Source: Phytopseudomonas daroniae (GTDB taxonomy: Bacteria > Pseudomonadota > Gammaproteobacteria > Pseudomonadales > Pseudomonadaceae). From it: a stretch of DNA of 41,150 bases. How positions within the stretch are numbered: position 1 is the first letter of the stretch; the number at the start of each line of letters is the position of its first letter. The notes beneath the pieces are model-generated. The model had not been told where the DNA came from. It searched no databases and was given only the letters and a program-made list of their open reading frames with translations. A program made the position numbers and the translations under genes. The stretch covers positions 1 through 41,150 of the forward strand of contig NZ_QJUI01000029.1 in NCBI RefSeq assembly GCF_004327285.1, read 5' to 3'. This document shows, piece after piece, positions 16,109 through 23,634 of this stretch.

Positions 16109-16346
16109 GATCCAGAATCATGCGAACGATGTAGCGCAAATCCGCATCTTCGGGCTCGCCACGCTGCATGAACCAGCCGAACATGTCCTGATCCTCGCAC
16201 TCGAGCAGCTTGCGATAGCGGCCGCGATCTTCTTCATTCAGGGTCGCGTACACCTCCCGCACGAAGGGCACCAGCAACACGTCCAGTTCCAGCATGCCGC
16301 GCCGGCTATGCCAGAAAAGGCGATTGAGTTCAGTGGCATCGACCAT
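16092..16346 (-). CDS. sdhE: FAD assembly factor SdhE
   Basis: SdhE promotes covalent attachment of FAD to succinate dehydrogenase and fumarate reductase flavoproteins. The 84-aa product is the usual family length and has the signature RRGMLELD, with the conserved Arg-Gly and Glu that contact the flavoprotein, followed by the five-helix fold residues (LLECEDQDMFGWFM). The start at 16346 has an AGGAG ribosome binding site; an upstream in-frame ATG at 16382 is less likely. It forms a two-gene operon with ygfX and is divergent from ygfZ. Confidence 0.93.
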   Translation of the reverse strand: MVDATELNRLFWHSRRGMLELDVLLVPFVREVYATLNEEDRGRYRKLLECEDQDMFGWFMQRGEPEDADLRYIVRMILDRVQPK

Positions 16347-16518
16347 GGGGTTGCTCCTGGAAAAAGGCCGGCAGTATAACAACAGCGGAACGCCACATCA
16401 GCGTCAGGGCCAGACATTACCGATATCCTAGTGCCCTCATGCGCTTTTGCCTGTAGCTTGAGGCTCGCCGCTGCTCTTATCATGGCAACCTCATTCTCTG
16501 CCTGCGATTCTCTCGACC

Positions 16519-17460
16519 ATGGCCGATAGCGCTTTCTTCTGCCCACTCACCCATGAAGGCATTCTCGCCGTGCGCGGCCCCGATGCCGGGAAATTCCTGC
16601 AGGGCCAGATCACCTGCAACATCAACTACCTGGGCGCCAGTGGTTCGAGCCTGGGCGCACGCTGCACGCCGAAGGGGCGCATGCTCTCCAGCTTCCGCAT
16701 CGTCAGCGTGGCCGAAGGCTTCCTGCTGGCCATGGATAGGCAACTGCTGGAGCCGCAACTGGCCGACCTGCAGAAATACGTGGTGTTCTCCAAAGCCAAG
16801 CTCGGCGACGAAAGCGAGGCCTGGGTTCGTTACGGCCTGAGCGGCGGCGAAGCAGCGCTGCAGGCGCTCGGCCTGGAACTCGCCGCAGAAGCTGACAGCG
16901 TCGCCACGACCGAGAACCTGCTCGCCATCCGCCTGAGCGACGGGCGTGCCGAGCTGTGGGCACCGGCCGAGCAGGCCGAAGGCATACGCTTGCAACTGAG
17001 CGAGCAACTGCCTCAGGCAACGCTCAACGACTGGCTACTGGCGCAGATTCGCGCCGGCATCGGCCAGGTCACCGGCGCAACCCGTGAGCTATTCATCCCA
17101 CAGATGATCAACCTGCAGGCCGTCGGCGGTGTGAGCTTCAAGAAGGGTTGCTACACCGGGCAGGAAATCGTCGCCCGCATGCAGTACCTGGGCAAGCTCA
17201 AGCGCCGACTGTATCGGTTGAGCTGCGCCGCCGATCAACTTCCTCAAGCGGGTACCGAGCTGTTCTCGCCGGTACACCGTAGCGCCGTTGGTGAGGTGGT
17301 GCTGGCCGCGTCCAGCGCCGGTGGCGTGGAACTGCTGGCCGTACTGCAGGAAGACGCCGCGAACGATGGGCATATCCACCTCGGTACGCTGGAAGGCCTG
17401 CCGCTCGACCTGCTCGAGCTACCGTACACGCTGGATAGCAACCGCGAAATCCAACGCTGA
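16519..17460 (+). CDS. ygfZ: tRNA-modifying/iron-sulfur assembly protein YgfZ
   Basis: YgfZ is a folate-binding protein of the GcvT-like family that helps assembly or repair of certain iron-sulfur enzymes, including MiaB. The 313-aa product carries the N-terminal folate-binding barrel (LQGQITCNINYL, with TPKGRMLSSFRI) and the diagnostic signature KKGCYTGQEIVARMQYLGK, which includes the conserved Cys, near residue 214. The 172-bp spacer to the divergent sdhE contains no gene; near 16,453 it holds GTAGCTTGAGGCT, a word similar to the hairpin after cmoB. The HDOD gene follows 47 bases downstream. Confidence 0.93.
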   Translation: MADSAFFCPLTHEGILAVRGPDAGKFLQGQITCNINYLGASGSSLGARCTPKGRMLSSFRIVSVAEGFLLAMDRQLLEPQLADLQKYVVFSKAKLGDESEAWVRYGLSGGEAALQALGLELAAEADSVATTENLLAIRLSDGRAELWAPAEQAEGIRLQLSEQLPQATLNDWLLAQIRAGIGQVTGATRELFIPQMINLQAVGGVSFKKGCYTGQEIVARMQYLGKLKRRLYRLSCAADQLPQAGTELFSPVHRSAVGEVVLAASSAGGVELLAVLQEDAANDGHIHLGTLEGLPLDLLELPYTLDSNREIQR

Positions 17461-17507
17461 CGTACACTGCCTCCGTCCGCCACCACAACGCCATCAACGA
17501 GAATTTC

Positions 17508-18344
17508 ATGAGCAAACTCGCCGAGAAAGTCCAGCTGGATCTGATCAGGGCTATCGACAACGATGAACTGGTTCTGCCGACCCTGCCCGAGGTCGCCCTG
17601 AAAGTTCGCGAGGCGGCGGAAGATCCGAACATCGGCATCCCGGAACTGAGCAAGGTCATCGGCAATGACGCAGCGCTCACCGCCCGCATCATCAAGGTGG
17701 TGAACAGCCCGCTGCTGCGCACCAACCGGGAAATCACCGATCTGCAGATGGCGATCGGCCGTCTCGGCATCAATTACACCTGCAACCTGGCCACTGGTCT
17801 GGCCATGGAGCAGATGTTCCAGGCCACCACCGATGTGGTCGACCGCAAGATGCGCGAAGTATGGAACAAGAGCACCGAGATCGCCGGCATCTGCCACGTG
17901 CTGAGCCGCCACTACACCCGCCTGATGCCGGATCAGGCGACCCTCGCCGGGCTGGTGCATCAGATCGGTGTGCTGCCGATTCTCACCTACGCAGAAGAGC
18001 ACAACGAGTTGCTGACCGACTCGATCAGCCTCAACCACGTAATCGAGCAGATTCACCCGATCATCGGCGACAAGATCCTGCGTACCTGGGAGTTCCCGGA
18101 AATGATCGCCTGCGTGCCCAGCCAGCACCTGAACTTCAGTCGCGACAGCGCCAAGGTCGATTACGTCGATATCGTCCAGGTGGCCACGCTGCAGAGCTAC
18201 CTCGGTACGCCGCACCCCTACACGCAACTCGACTGGAGTCAGGTACCGGCGTTCGCCAAGCTCGGTCTCAAACCGGACACGGACATACACGCGGACGAAG
18301 ACCTGTCCGCCGCCATGGATGCCGCGATGAGCATGCTGCAGTGA
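17508..18344 (+). CDS. HDOD domain protein
   Basis: The 278-aa product is almost entirely one HDOD domain. It has LPTLPEVALKVREAAEDPNIGIPELSKVIGNDAALTARIIKVVNSP at residues 19-65, the hallmark of this family, and LAGLVHQIGVLPIL further on, where HD-GYP enzymes would have HD; here His is followed by Gln, so no phosphohydrolase activity is expected. HDOD proteins act as scaffolds in signalling and often appear with c-di-GMP or chemotaxis systems. This one stands alone, 47 bases after ygfZ, and it faces tctE tail to tail. The specific role is unknown. Confidence 0.88.
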   Translation: MSKLAEKVQLDLIRAIDNDELVLPTLPEVALKVREAAEDPNIGIPELSKVIGNDAALTARIIKVVNSPLLRTNREITDLQMAIGRLGINYTCNLATGLAMEQMFQATTDVVDRKMREVWNKSTEIAGICHVLSRHYTRLMPDQATLAGLVHQIGVLPILTYAEEHNELLTDSISLNHVIEQIHPIIGDKILRTWEFPEMIACVPSQHLNFSRDSAKVDYVDIVQVATLQSYLGTPHPYTQLDWSQVPAFAKLGLKPDTDIHADEDLSAAMDAAMSMLQ

Positions 18345-18350
18345 TTGCCA

Positions 18351-18374
18351 CGGGGTGAGGTTCTTCTCGCCCCG
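18351..18374. terminator. hairpin between the HDOD gene and tctE
   Basis: CGGGGTGAG (18351-18359) and CTCGCCCCG (18366-18374) pair over nine positions with one G-U, around a 6-nt loop. It lies seven bases after the HDOD stop in the 83-bp convergent spacer. There is no T run on either side, so a rho-independent terminator is possible but not shown. Confidence 0.35.
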
Positions 18375-18427
18375 GCTCTGGGCGAGGGCTTGCTAACACT
18401 TCTGCGCGCAGAGACATTCAGGCTCTT

Positions 18428-19819
18428 CTAGTCCGGTTCACCGTGGAACGCCACGCGAACCAGCAAGCCCTGAGGGTTGGCCTGATGCAGGCTGATGGCG
18501 GCGCGGTGCGCACGGCAGATCTCGCCGACGATGGCCAACCCCAACCCTGCGCCCAGCCCCTGAACCTGACGCCGATAGAAACGCTCGAAGACCCGTTCTC
18601 GATCCGCTTCGGGAATTCCCGGGCCGTCATCCTCGACCTCCAATATTCCCGGTTCCAGCACCCGCAAGACCACATTGCCGCCTGCCTCGGTGTAGGCCAT
18701 GGCATTGTCGACCAGGTTACACAACAACTCGTTGAGCAGGGTCGGCTCGCCGCGAATCCACACAGGCTGCTCGGCTTCCAATGCCAGGGCGACACCGCGT
18801 GAGTGGGCCAGAGGCGCCAGCGCCATGCCCAGTTCACGGGCCAACTGACTGAGATCCAGGCGCAGCGCACCGCCCTCGGCGATCGCACGGGCACCGCTTT
18901 CGATACGCGCCAATGACAGCAACTGGTTAGCCAGGTGAGTGAGGCGATCGGCATTCAGCGCCGCGTCCTCCAGCGTCGCATGCCAGACTTCCGGCTGCCG
19001 ATCACGCAGACCAAGCTCGACCCGCGCTTTTAGAGCGGCCAATGGCGTACGCAACTCGTGGGAGGCGTCGGCGATGAACTGTGACTGGCGTTCGAACAGC
19101 CCGCGCAGGCGGTCATTGAACTGATTCAGCGCATTGACCAACGGCCGCAGCTCTCGAGGCATATCGCCGTCGGGCAGCGGGCGCAGATCGTCGCTACTAC
19201 GCGCCGCTACCGTGCGCCGCAGGCTCTCCAGCGGACGCAAGCCGGCACTCACCGCTAACCAGACCAGCAGCAGCGCACTCATCGACAGCAAACCCATGCG
19301 CCAGAACGTGCCGAACAGCAGATCGCGGGTCATGCGCTCGCGGGCGCCCAGGGTTTCCGCCACGCGAATCTCTGCCACACCGCTGTACCCTGGCTCGCTG
19401 ACCGGCTGCAGAAAGCTGACCACACGTATACCCTGGCCGCGGTATACACCGTCATAGAACTTGGCCAAGGCCGGATAATCATTGGTTCGTGGGGTGTCCG
19501 GCGGCGCGGCCGGCAGATCTTCATACCCCGATACCAGCTCACCTTTGGGGCCCAGTACCTGGTAGTAGATACGCCCGGCGCTGTCATAGGCGAAGGTATC
19601 GAGGGCGATATAGGGCACGTTGGCGCTCAACATGCCTTCCACGGCATAGAGACCATCGGAAATCGCCCGGGCGGAAGCCAGCAAGGTACGGTCATAGGCC
19701 GTGTCAGCGGCATGCCGGGCACTCCAGTAAGCCGTCAGGCTGCTGACCAGCAGAATCACCGTGAACAACACGGCCAGCCGCCGGATCAGTCGACCACGCA
19801 GACTACCCGGCCTATCCAC
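18428..19819 (-). CDS. tctE: tricarboxylate sensor histidine kinase TctE
   Basis: The kinase pairs with TctD to sense external tricarboxylates such as citrate. The GTG start at 19819 overlaps tctD by eight bases and gives 463 aa. The layout is a first membrane helix at about residues 14-32, a periplasmic sensor domain of about 130 residues, a second helix near 175-195, a HAMP-like linker, and a HisKA domain with phosphate-accepting His254 in ADASHELRTPLAALKARVELG. An HATPase domain follows with N box NELLCNLVDNAMAY, G1 DDGPGI and G2 GAGLGLAIV. The periplasmic part resembles the 2CSK_N type of the TctE group. Specificity is inferred from adjacency to the porin and TctCBA genes. Confidence 0.9.
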   Translation of the reverse strand: MDRPGSLRGRLIRRLAVLFTVILLVSSLTAYWSARHAADTAYDRTLLASARAISDGLYAVEGMLSANVPYIALDTFAYDSAGRIYYQVLGPKGELVSGYEDLPAAPPDTPRTNDYPALAKFYDGVYRGQGIRVVSFLQPVSEPGYSGVAEIRVAETLGARERMTRDLLFGTFWRMGLLSMSALLLVWLAVSAGLRPLESLRRTVAARSSDDLRPLPDGDMPRELRPLVNALNQFNDRLRGLFERQSQFIADASHELRTPLAALKARVELGLRDRQPEVWHATLEDAALNADRLTHLANQLLSLARIESGARAIAEGGALRLDLSQLARELGMALAPLAHSRGVALALEAEQPVWIRGEPTLLNELLCNLVDNAMAYTEAGGNVVLRVLEPGILEVEDDGPGIPEADRERVFERFYRRQVQGLGAGLGLAIVGEICRAHRAAISLHQANPQGLLVRVAFHGEPD

Positions 19820-20483
19820 CCGTGGCTTCCAGCAGATAACCGAGACCGCGGAAGGTGACGATGCGCACCGAACCGCCTTCGAGTTTCTTGCGCAGGCGAT
19901 GGACGTAGATCTCGATGGAGTCGGCGCTCGCGTCCTCATCCAGACCGAATACCTGAGAGGCCAGTTGCTCTTTGCTCATGACCCGCCCCGGTCGGGCGAT
20001 CATCGCCTCGAGCACCGCCTGTTCGCGGGACGTCAGGTTGAGGCTTTCTTCCAGCAGGGTGAAGCGCCGGGTATCCAGGTCATAGACCAGATCGCCACAG
20101 CGCAACTGCTGTTCTCCACCGAGCATGCTGCGCCGCAGCAAAGCCTTGACCCGCGCCTCCAGCTCGCTCAGTTCGAACGGCTTGGCCAGGTAATCATCGG
20201 CCCCCAGGTTGAGCCCGTGCACCCGATCCTTGACCTCGCCGCGAGCGGTGAGCATCAGCACCGGCACGGTTTTGCCTCGCGCACGCAGACGCGCCAGAAC
20301 CTCGAAACCGTCCATGCGCGGCAGCCCCACATCGAGGATCGCCAAAGCGTATTCCTCGCTGCTCAGCGCCAGATCCGCAGCCACGCCATCATGCAGAACA
20401 TCCACGGTCCAACCGGCACTCTTGAGCACCTGGGTAACGCTCGCCGCCAATTGCGGATGATCCTCGACCAGCAGAATTCGCAC
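19812..20483 (-). CDS. tctD: response regulator TctD
   Basis: OmpR/PhoB-type response regulator. The 223-aa product starts at GTG 20483, which has a GGAGGT ribosome binding site; a GTG at 20495 would add four residues but lacks one. The receiver domain has the acidic pair in LLVEDHP, phosphorylation site Asp51 in LAILDVGLPRMDGF, Thr in LMLTARGE and Lys in DDYLAKPFELSEL. The C-terminal winged helix includes LTSREQAVLEAMIARPGRVMSKEQL and IEIYVHRLRKKLEGG. It is divergent from opdH and probably binds the repeat at 20656-20677. In P. aeruginosa TctD-TctE control the tricarboxylate uptake genes. Confidence 0.93.
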   Translation of the reverse strand: MRILLVEDHPQLAASVTQVLKSAGWTVDVLHDGVAADLALSSEEYALAILDVGLPRMDGFEVLARLRARGKTVPVLMLTARGEVKDRVHGLNLGADDYLAKPFELSELEARVKALLRRSMLGGEQQLRCGDLVYDLDTRRFTLLEESLNLTSREQAVLEAMIARPGRVMSKEQLASQVFGLDEDASADSIEIYVHRLRKKLEGGSVRIVTFRGLGYLLEATGG

Positions 20484-20573
20484 TGCAACCTCCACACCGA
20501 ATCATGACTTGACCGCCATGTGTGGCGGGAGTTTACCGCTCGCGCGACAACTTGGCAGTTACGGCGTGCGTTA

Positions 20574-20625
20574 GGGTCTGTTCCCGTTTCACTCACGGCC
20601 GCGCCGATGAAACGGGAACAGACCC
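20574..20625. repeat. second palindromic repeat, family TAGGGTCTGTT
   Basis: Perfect 18-nt inverted arms (20574-20591 and 20608-20625) begin GGGTCTGTTCCCG and enclose a 16-nt loop containing GGCCGCGCC. The outer GGGTCTGTT is identical to the repeat between algU and nadB, and the inner CGTTTCA matches its CGCTTCA. It lies between tctD and opdH, upstream of the likely TctD binding site. Confidence 0.75.
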
Positions 20626-20645
20626 TGGCAGGGTATACGCAATAA

Positions 20646-20677
20646 CTTTCACCGCTGAAAGGTTGGTGAAAGGTTGT
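20646..20677. promoter_or_regulatory. candidate TctD operator
   Basis: TGAAAGGTTG occurs at 20656-20665 and again at 20667-20676, that is with an 11-bp period and one spacer base. Head-to-tail repeats one helical turn apart are the normal binding pattern of OmpR/PhoB-type regulators. An inverted CTTTCA (20646-20651) precedes the first copy. The site is between tctD and opdH, about 100 bp before the opdH start. Confidence 0.6.
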
Positions 20678-20748
20678 ACTTCTAGGATCACCACCAGGTG
20701 GCTCGATCCGCCCATAGAACGATCTGCACAGTGGTGTGCAGTCGTGAC

Positions 20749-20759
20749 AAAAATAACAA
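20749..20759 (+). promoter_or_regulatory. Hfq/Crc-type CA motif in the opdH leader
   Basis: AAAAATAACAA contains two overlapping matches to AANAANAA, the sequence to which Hfq with Crc binds to block translation in Pseudomonas carbon catabolite repression. It ends directly before TGGAG, the opdH ribosome binding site, the usual position for repression. Confidence 0.5.
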
Positions 20760-20772
20760 TGGAGTACCACGC

Positions 20773-22062
20773 ATGCCGACTGCCCCGCGCCAGGCTATCT
20801 CATCCTTGAGTCTGCTCAGCCTCGCACTGCCGACCACCCTGCTCGCCCCAATCGCCCAGGCCGCCTTCTTCGAAGACAGCTCCGCCAGCCTGGAAACCCG
20901 CAATATCTATTTCAACCGGGATTTCCGCGAAGGGCCTCAGCAGTCCAAGCGTGATGAATGGGCGCAAGGTTTCATCCTCAATCTGCAATCGGGCTTTACC
21001 GAAGGCACCGTCGGTTTCGGCGTGGACGCCATCGGCATGCTCGGCATCAAGCTCGACTCCAGCCCGGATCGCACCGGCAGTGGGCTGTTACCGACCCATG
21101 ACGATGGCCGTGCCGCCGACGAATACTCGAAACTCGGCGTGACCGCCAAGGCGCGCATCTCCAAGACCGAACTGCGTGTCGGCACCCTGATTCCCGAACT
21201 GCCGACTCTCAAGCCCAATGACGGCCGCATCCTGCCGCAGGTTTTCGAGGGCGGCCTGCTCACGTCCGGCGAAATCGACGGTCTGGACATCACCGCCGGG
21301 CGTCTGAAGAAAGCCATCGACCGTGATTCGACCAACGCCGAAGACCTGGCGCTGAACAACAAGAACCGTCGTTTCGACGGTACTGCCAGCGCCGATCATT
21401 TCGACATGGCCGGCTTCGACTACAAGATCAACGACAACCTCACCGGTCGTTACCACTTCGCCCAACTCGACGACGTGTATCGCCAGCACTTCTTCGGCCT
21501 GCTCGGCAGCCTGCCGGTCGGCCCTGGCAAGCTGAGTGCCGATCTGCGCGTGGCGATCAGCGATGACCATGGCTCCGCCAAAGGCGGCAAGGTCGATAAC
21601 CGCGCCTGGAACGGCAGCGTCAGCTACGCTCAGAGCGGCCACAAGTTCACCGTCGCCTACCAGCTCATGAGCGGCGACACGGCTTATCCCTACATCGATG
21701 GCAGCGACCCGTTCCTGGTCAACTTCGTGCAGATCAACGACTTCGCCGAAGCCGGGGAACGCTCCTGGCAGGCTCGTTACGACTACGACTTCAAGGCGCT
21801 CGGCGTTCCCGGTCTGAGCTTCATGACGCGCTACATCCGCGGCGACAATGCCGAGCTGACGGGTGTGAGTGGCGACGCCAAGGAATGGGAACGCAACATC
21901 GAATTGAAGTATGTGGTGCAGAGCGGTGCCTTGAAGGATGTCGGCGTACGCCTGCGTCATGCCAGCTACCGCTCCAGCCTCGACCGACCGGCCAATGATT
22001 CGCGCATGCGCGATGCTGATGAGGTTCGCCTGATCGTTAGCTATGCACTGTCCATCTGGTAA
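20773..22062 (+). CDS. opdH: OprD-family porin OpdH (tricarboxylate uptake)
   Basis: The 429-aa product has a signal peptide ending APIAQA and then the mature OprD-type barrel: AFFEDSSASLETRNIYFNRDF at the N-terminus is typical, followed by alternating amphipathic strands and the strand-ending tryptophan at the C-terminus (SYALSIW). OprD-family porins are substrate-specific outer membrane channels, and the P. aeruginosa gene at this position (opdH) was linked to cis-aconitate and other tricarboxylates. The start at 20773 has a TGGAG ribosome binding site nine bases upstream. It is followed by tctC after 45 bases and is likely activated by TctD. Confidence 0.92.
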   Translation: MPTAPRQAISSLSLLSLALPTTLLAPIAQAAFFEDSSASLETRNIYFNRDFREGPQQSKRDEWAQGFILNLQSGFTEGTVGFGVDAIGMLGIKLDSSPDRTGSGLLPTHDDGRAADEYSKLGVTAKARISKTELRVGTLIPELPTLKPNDGRILPQVFEGGLLTSGEIDGLDITAGRLKKAIDRDSTNAEDLALNNKNRRFDGTASADHFDMAGFDYKINDNLTGRYHFAQLDDVYRQHFFGLLGSLPVGPGKLSADLRVAISDDHGSAKGGKVDNRAWNGSVSYAQSGHKFTVAYQLMSGDTAYPYIDGSDPFLVNFVQINDFAEAGERSWQARYDYDFKALGVPGLSFMTRYIRGDNAELTGVSGDAKEWERNIELKYVVQSGALKDVGVRLRHASYRSSLDRPANDSRMRDADEVRLIVSYALSIW

Positions 22063-22077
22063 GTGCAGAGCTGGTCA

Positions 22078-22085
22078 AACAATAA
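22078..22085 (+). promoter_or_regulatory. Hfq/Crc-type CA motif before tctC
   Basis: AACAATAA matches AANAANAA and lies 10 bases before the tctC ribosome binding site (GGAG at 22096-22099). It makes tctC a second candidate target of Hfq/Crc repression in the same operon. Confidence 0.4.
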
Positions 22086-22107
22086 AGACTCCAACGGAGA
22101 AAACCCG

Positions 22108-23088
22108 ATGAAAACATCCATGCGTACCATCCTGCTGACCGCCTCCTGCCTGCTGGTGGCCGGTCAGGCGCTGGCGGACGAGCCGCGCCGCCCTGAATGC
22201 ATCGCCCCGGCAGCGCCCGGTGGCGGTTTCGACCTGACCTGCAAACTGGCGCAGAGCGCCCTGGTAGAGAGCAAACTGCTGAAGTCGCCCATGCGGGTGA
22301 CCTACATGCCGGGTGGCGTCGGCGCGGTCGCCTACAACGCAGTGGTCGCTCAGCGCCCTGCCGATGCGGGCACCATCACGGCCTTCTCCAGCGGTTCGCT
22401 GCTCAACCTGGCCCAGGGCAAGTTCGGCCGTTTCGACGAGAACGCGGTGAAGTGGCTGGCCGGTATCGGCACCAGCTACGGTGCCCTGGCGGTACGCAAC
22501 GACTCTCCGTACAAAACCCTGGATGACCTGGTCAAGGCGCTCAAGGAAAATCCGGGCAAAGTCGTCATCGGTTCCGGCGGTACCGTCGGCAGCCAGGACT
22601 GGATGCAGACCGCACTGATCGCCCGCGCTGCCGGTATCGATCCGCGTGAGCTGCGCTACGTGGCGATGGAAGGTGGCGGCGAACTGGCCACCGCACTGCT
22701 CGGTGGCCATATCCAGGTCGCCAGTACCGACATCGCCGACTCGGTTCCCCATATCGAAAGCGGCGACATGCGCATCCTCGCGGTGTTCTCCGAAGAACGC
22801 CTGCCGGGCGACGTAGTGGCCAGCATCCCGACTGCCAAAGAGCAGGGCTTTGATGTGGTCTGGCCGGTAATCCGTGGTTTCTACCTCGGCCCGAAAGTCA
22901 GCGACGAAGCCTACACCTGGTGGAAGAACTCCTTCGACCAACTGCTGGCTTCCGAAGACTTCGCCAAGCTGCGTGAGCAGCGCGAGCTGTATCCGTTCGC
23001 CATGACCGGCGACGAACTGGATGGCTACGTGAAGAAGCAAGTTGCTCAGTACAAGGAACTGGCCAAGGAGTTCGGCCTGATCCAGTAA
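22108..23088 (+). CDS. tctC: tricarboxylate-binding periplasmic protein TctC
   Basis: TctC captures tricarboxylates in the periplasm and delivers them to the TctA-TctB membrane complex. The 326-aa product has a signal peptide ending QALA and the Bug/TctC fold. The mature part shows AAPGGGFDLTCKLAQSALVE near the N-terminus (the ligand-binding glycine loop), GSGGTVGSQDW and the family's second ligand loop MEGGGELATALLGGHIQ. The start at 22108 (MKTSMRTILLT) has a GGAG ribosome binding site; an upstream open stretch is not a signal peptide. It is followed by a strong hairpin before tctB. Confidence 0.94.
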   Translation: MKTSMRTILLTASCLLVAGQALADEPRRPECIAPAAPGGGFDLTCKLAQSALVESKLLKSPMRVTYMPGGVGAVAYNAVVAQRPADAGTITAFSSGSLLNLAQGKFGRFDENAVKWLAGIGTSYGALAVRNDSPYKTLDDLVKALKENPGKVVIGSGGTVGSQDWMQTALIARAAGIDPRELRYVAMEGGGELATALLGGHIQVASTDIADSVPHIESGDMRILAVFSEERLPGDVVASIPTAKEQGFDVVWPVIRGFYLGPKVSDEAYTWWKNSFDQLLASEDFAKLREQRELYPFAMTGDELDGYVKKQVAQYKELAKEFGLIQ

Positions 23089-23118
23089 CACCCGGTTCCA
23101 ACCACACACGACTCTTAT

Positions 23119-23150
23119 CATCCCCTGGGCACTGCCCAGGGGATGCTTTT
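23119..23150 (+). terminator. strong hairpin between tctC and tctB
   Basis: CATCCCCTGGGC (23119-23130) and GCCCAGGGGATG (23134-23145) are perfect 12-bp arms around a 3-nt loop, followed by CTTTT. It lies 30 bases after tctC in the middle of the operon. It may act as a partial terminator or protect the 3' end of the tctC message, so that the binding protein is made in excess over the membrane proteins. Confidence 0.7.
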
Positions 23151-23175
23151 GCCATGGTCAAACGAGGATTTCCTC

Positions 23176-23631
23176 ATGTCTCAACGCATTTTCGGCATGG
23201 TGCTGCTGCTGGCCTGTGCCGGTCTGAGCATCGTTGCCTGGGGCTATCACGCGCCCTTCTCCTACGAGCCGGTCGGCCCGCGCGCCTACCCGCTGTTGCT
23301 GCTGATCCTCATGGGGCTGGGCGCCGTCTACCTGCTGGTCAAGCCGGCCAGCAACACGTCGCACAGCGATGAGCCGCCACTGGACAGGCACGTGATCCGC
23401 AAGGTGGTCAGTTGCGTGGCGATATTCACCCTCTACGCCGCGCTGTTCGAGCCGCTGGGCTTCGTGCCGGCCAGCCTGATCTTCGGTATCGCCATGGCCC
23501 GCCTGTATGAAGGCACCTGGAAAGCCAGCGTGATTTCCGGTGTGGCGCTGGCGGTCGGTCTGTACCTGCTGTTCGACAAAATCCTCGACGTACCCCTGCC
23601 GCTCGGCATCCTGTCCTCTCTGGAGATCTGA
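23176..23631 (+). CDS. tctB: tripartite tricarboxylate transporter small membrane subunit TctB
   Basis: TctB is the small integral membrane subunit of the TctCBA transporter. The 151-aa product has four membrane segments (about residues 5-22, 38-55, 78-105 and 118-140), preceded by the family-typical short N-terminus and a HAPFSYEPVGPRAYPL motif after the first helix. The start at 23176 has a GAGG ribosome binding site; a longer reading from 23143 would add 11 residues with no better site. The tctA start follows after three bases, so the pair is tightly coupled. Confidence 0.92.
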   Translation: MSQRIFGMVLLLACAGLSIVAWGYHAPFSYEPVGPRAYPLLLLILMGLGAVYLLVKPASNTSHSDEPPLDRHVIRKVVSCVAIFTLYAALFEPLGFVPASLIFGIAMARLYEGTWKASVISGVALAVGLYLLFDKILDVPLPLGILSSLEI

Positions 23632-23634
23632 TCC

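Noticed and set aside
15656..16346. Toxin-antitoxin pair cptA-cptB
   Set aside because: SdhE is well supported as a flavinylation factor, and a toxin role for YgfX is not shown in Pseudomonas.
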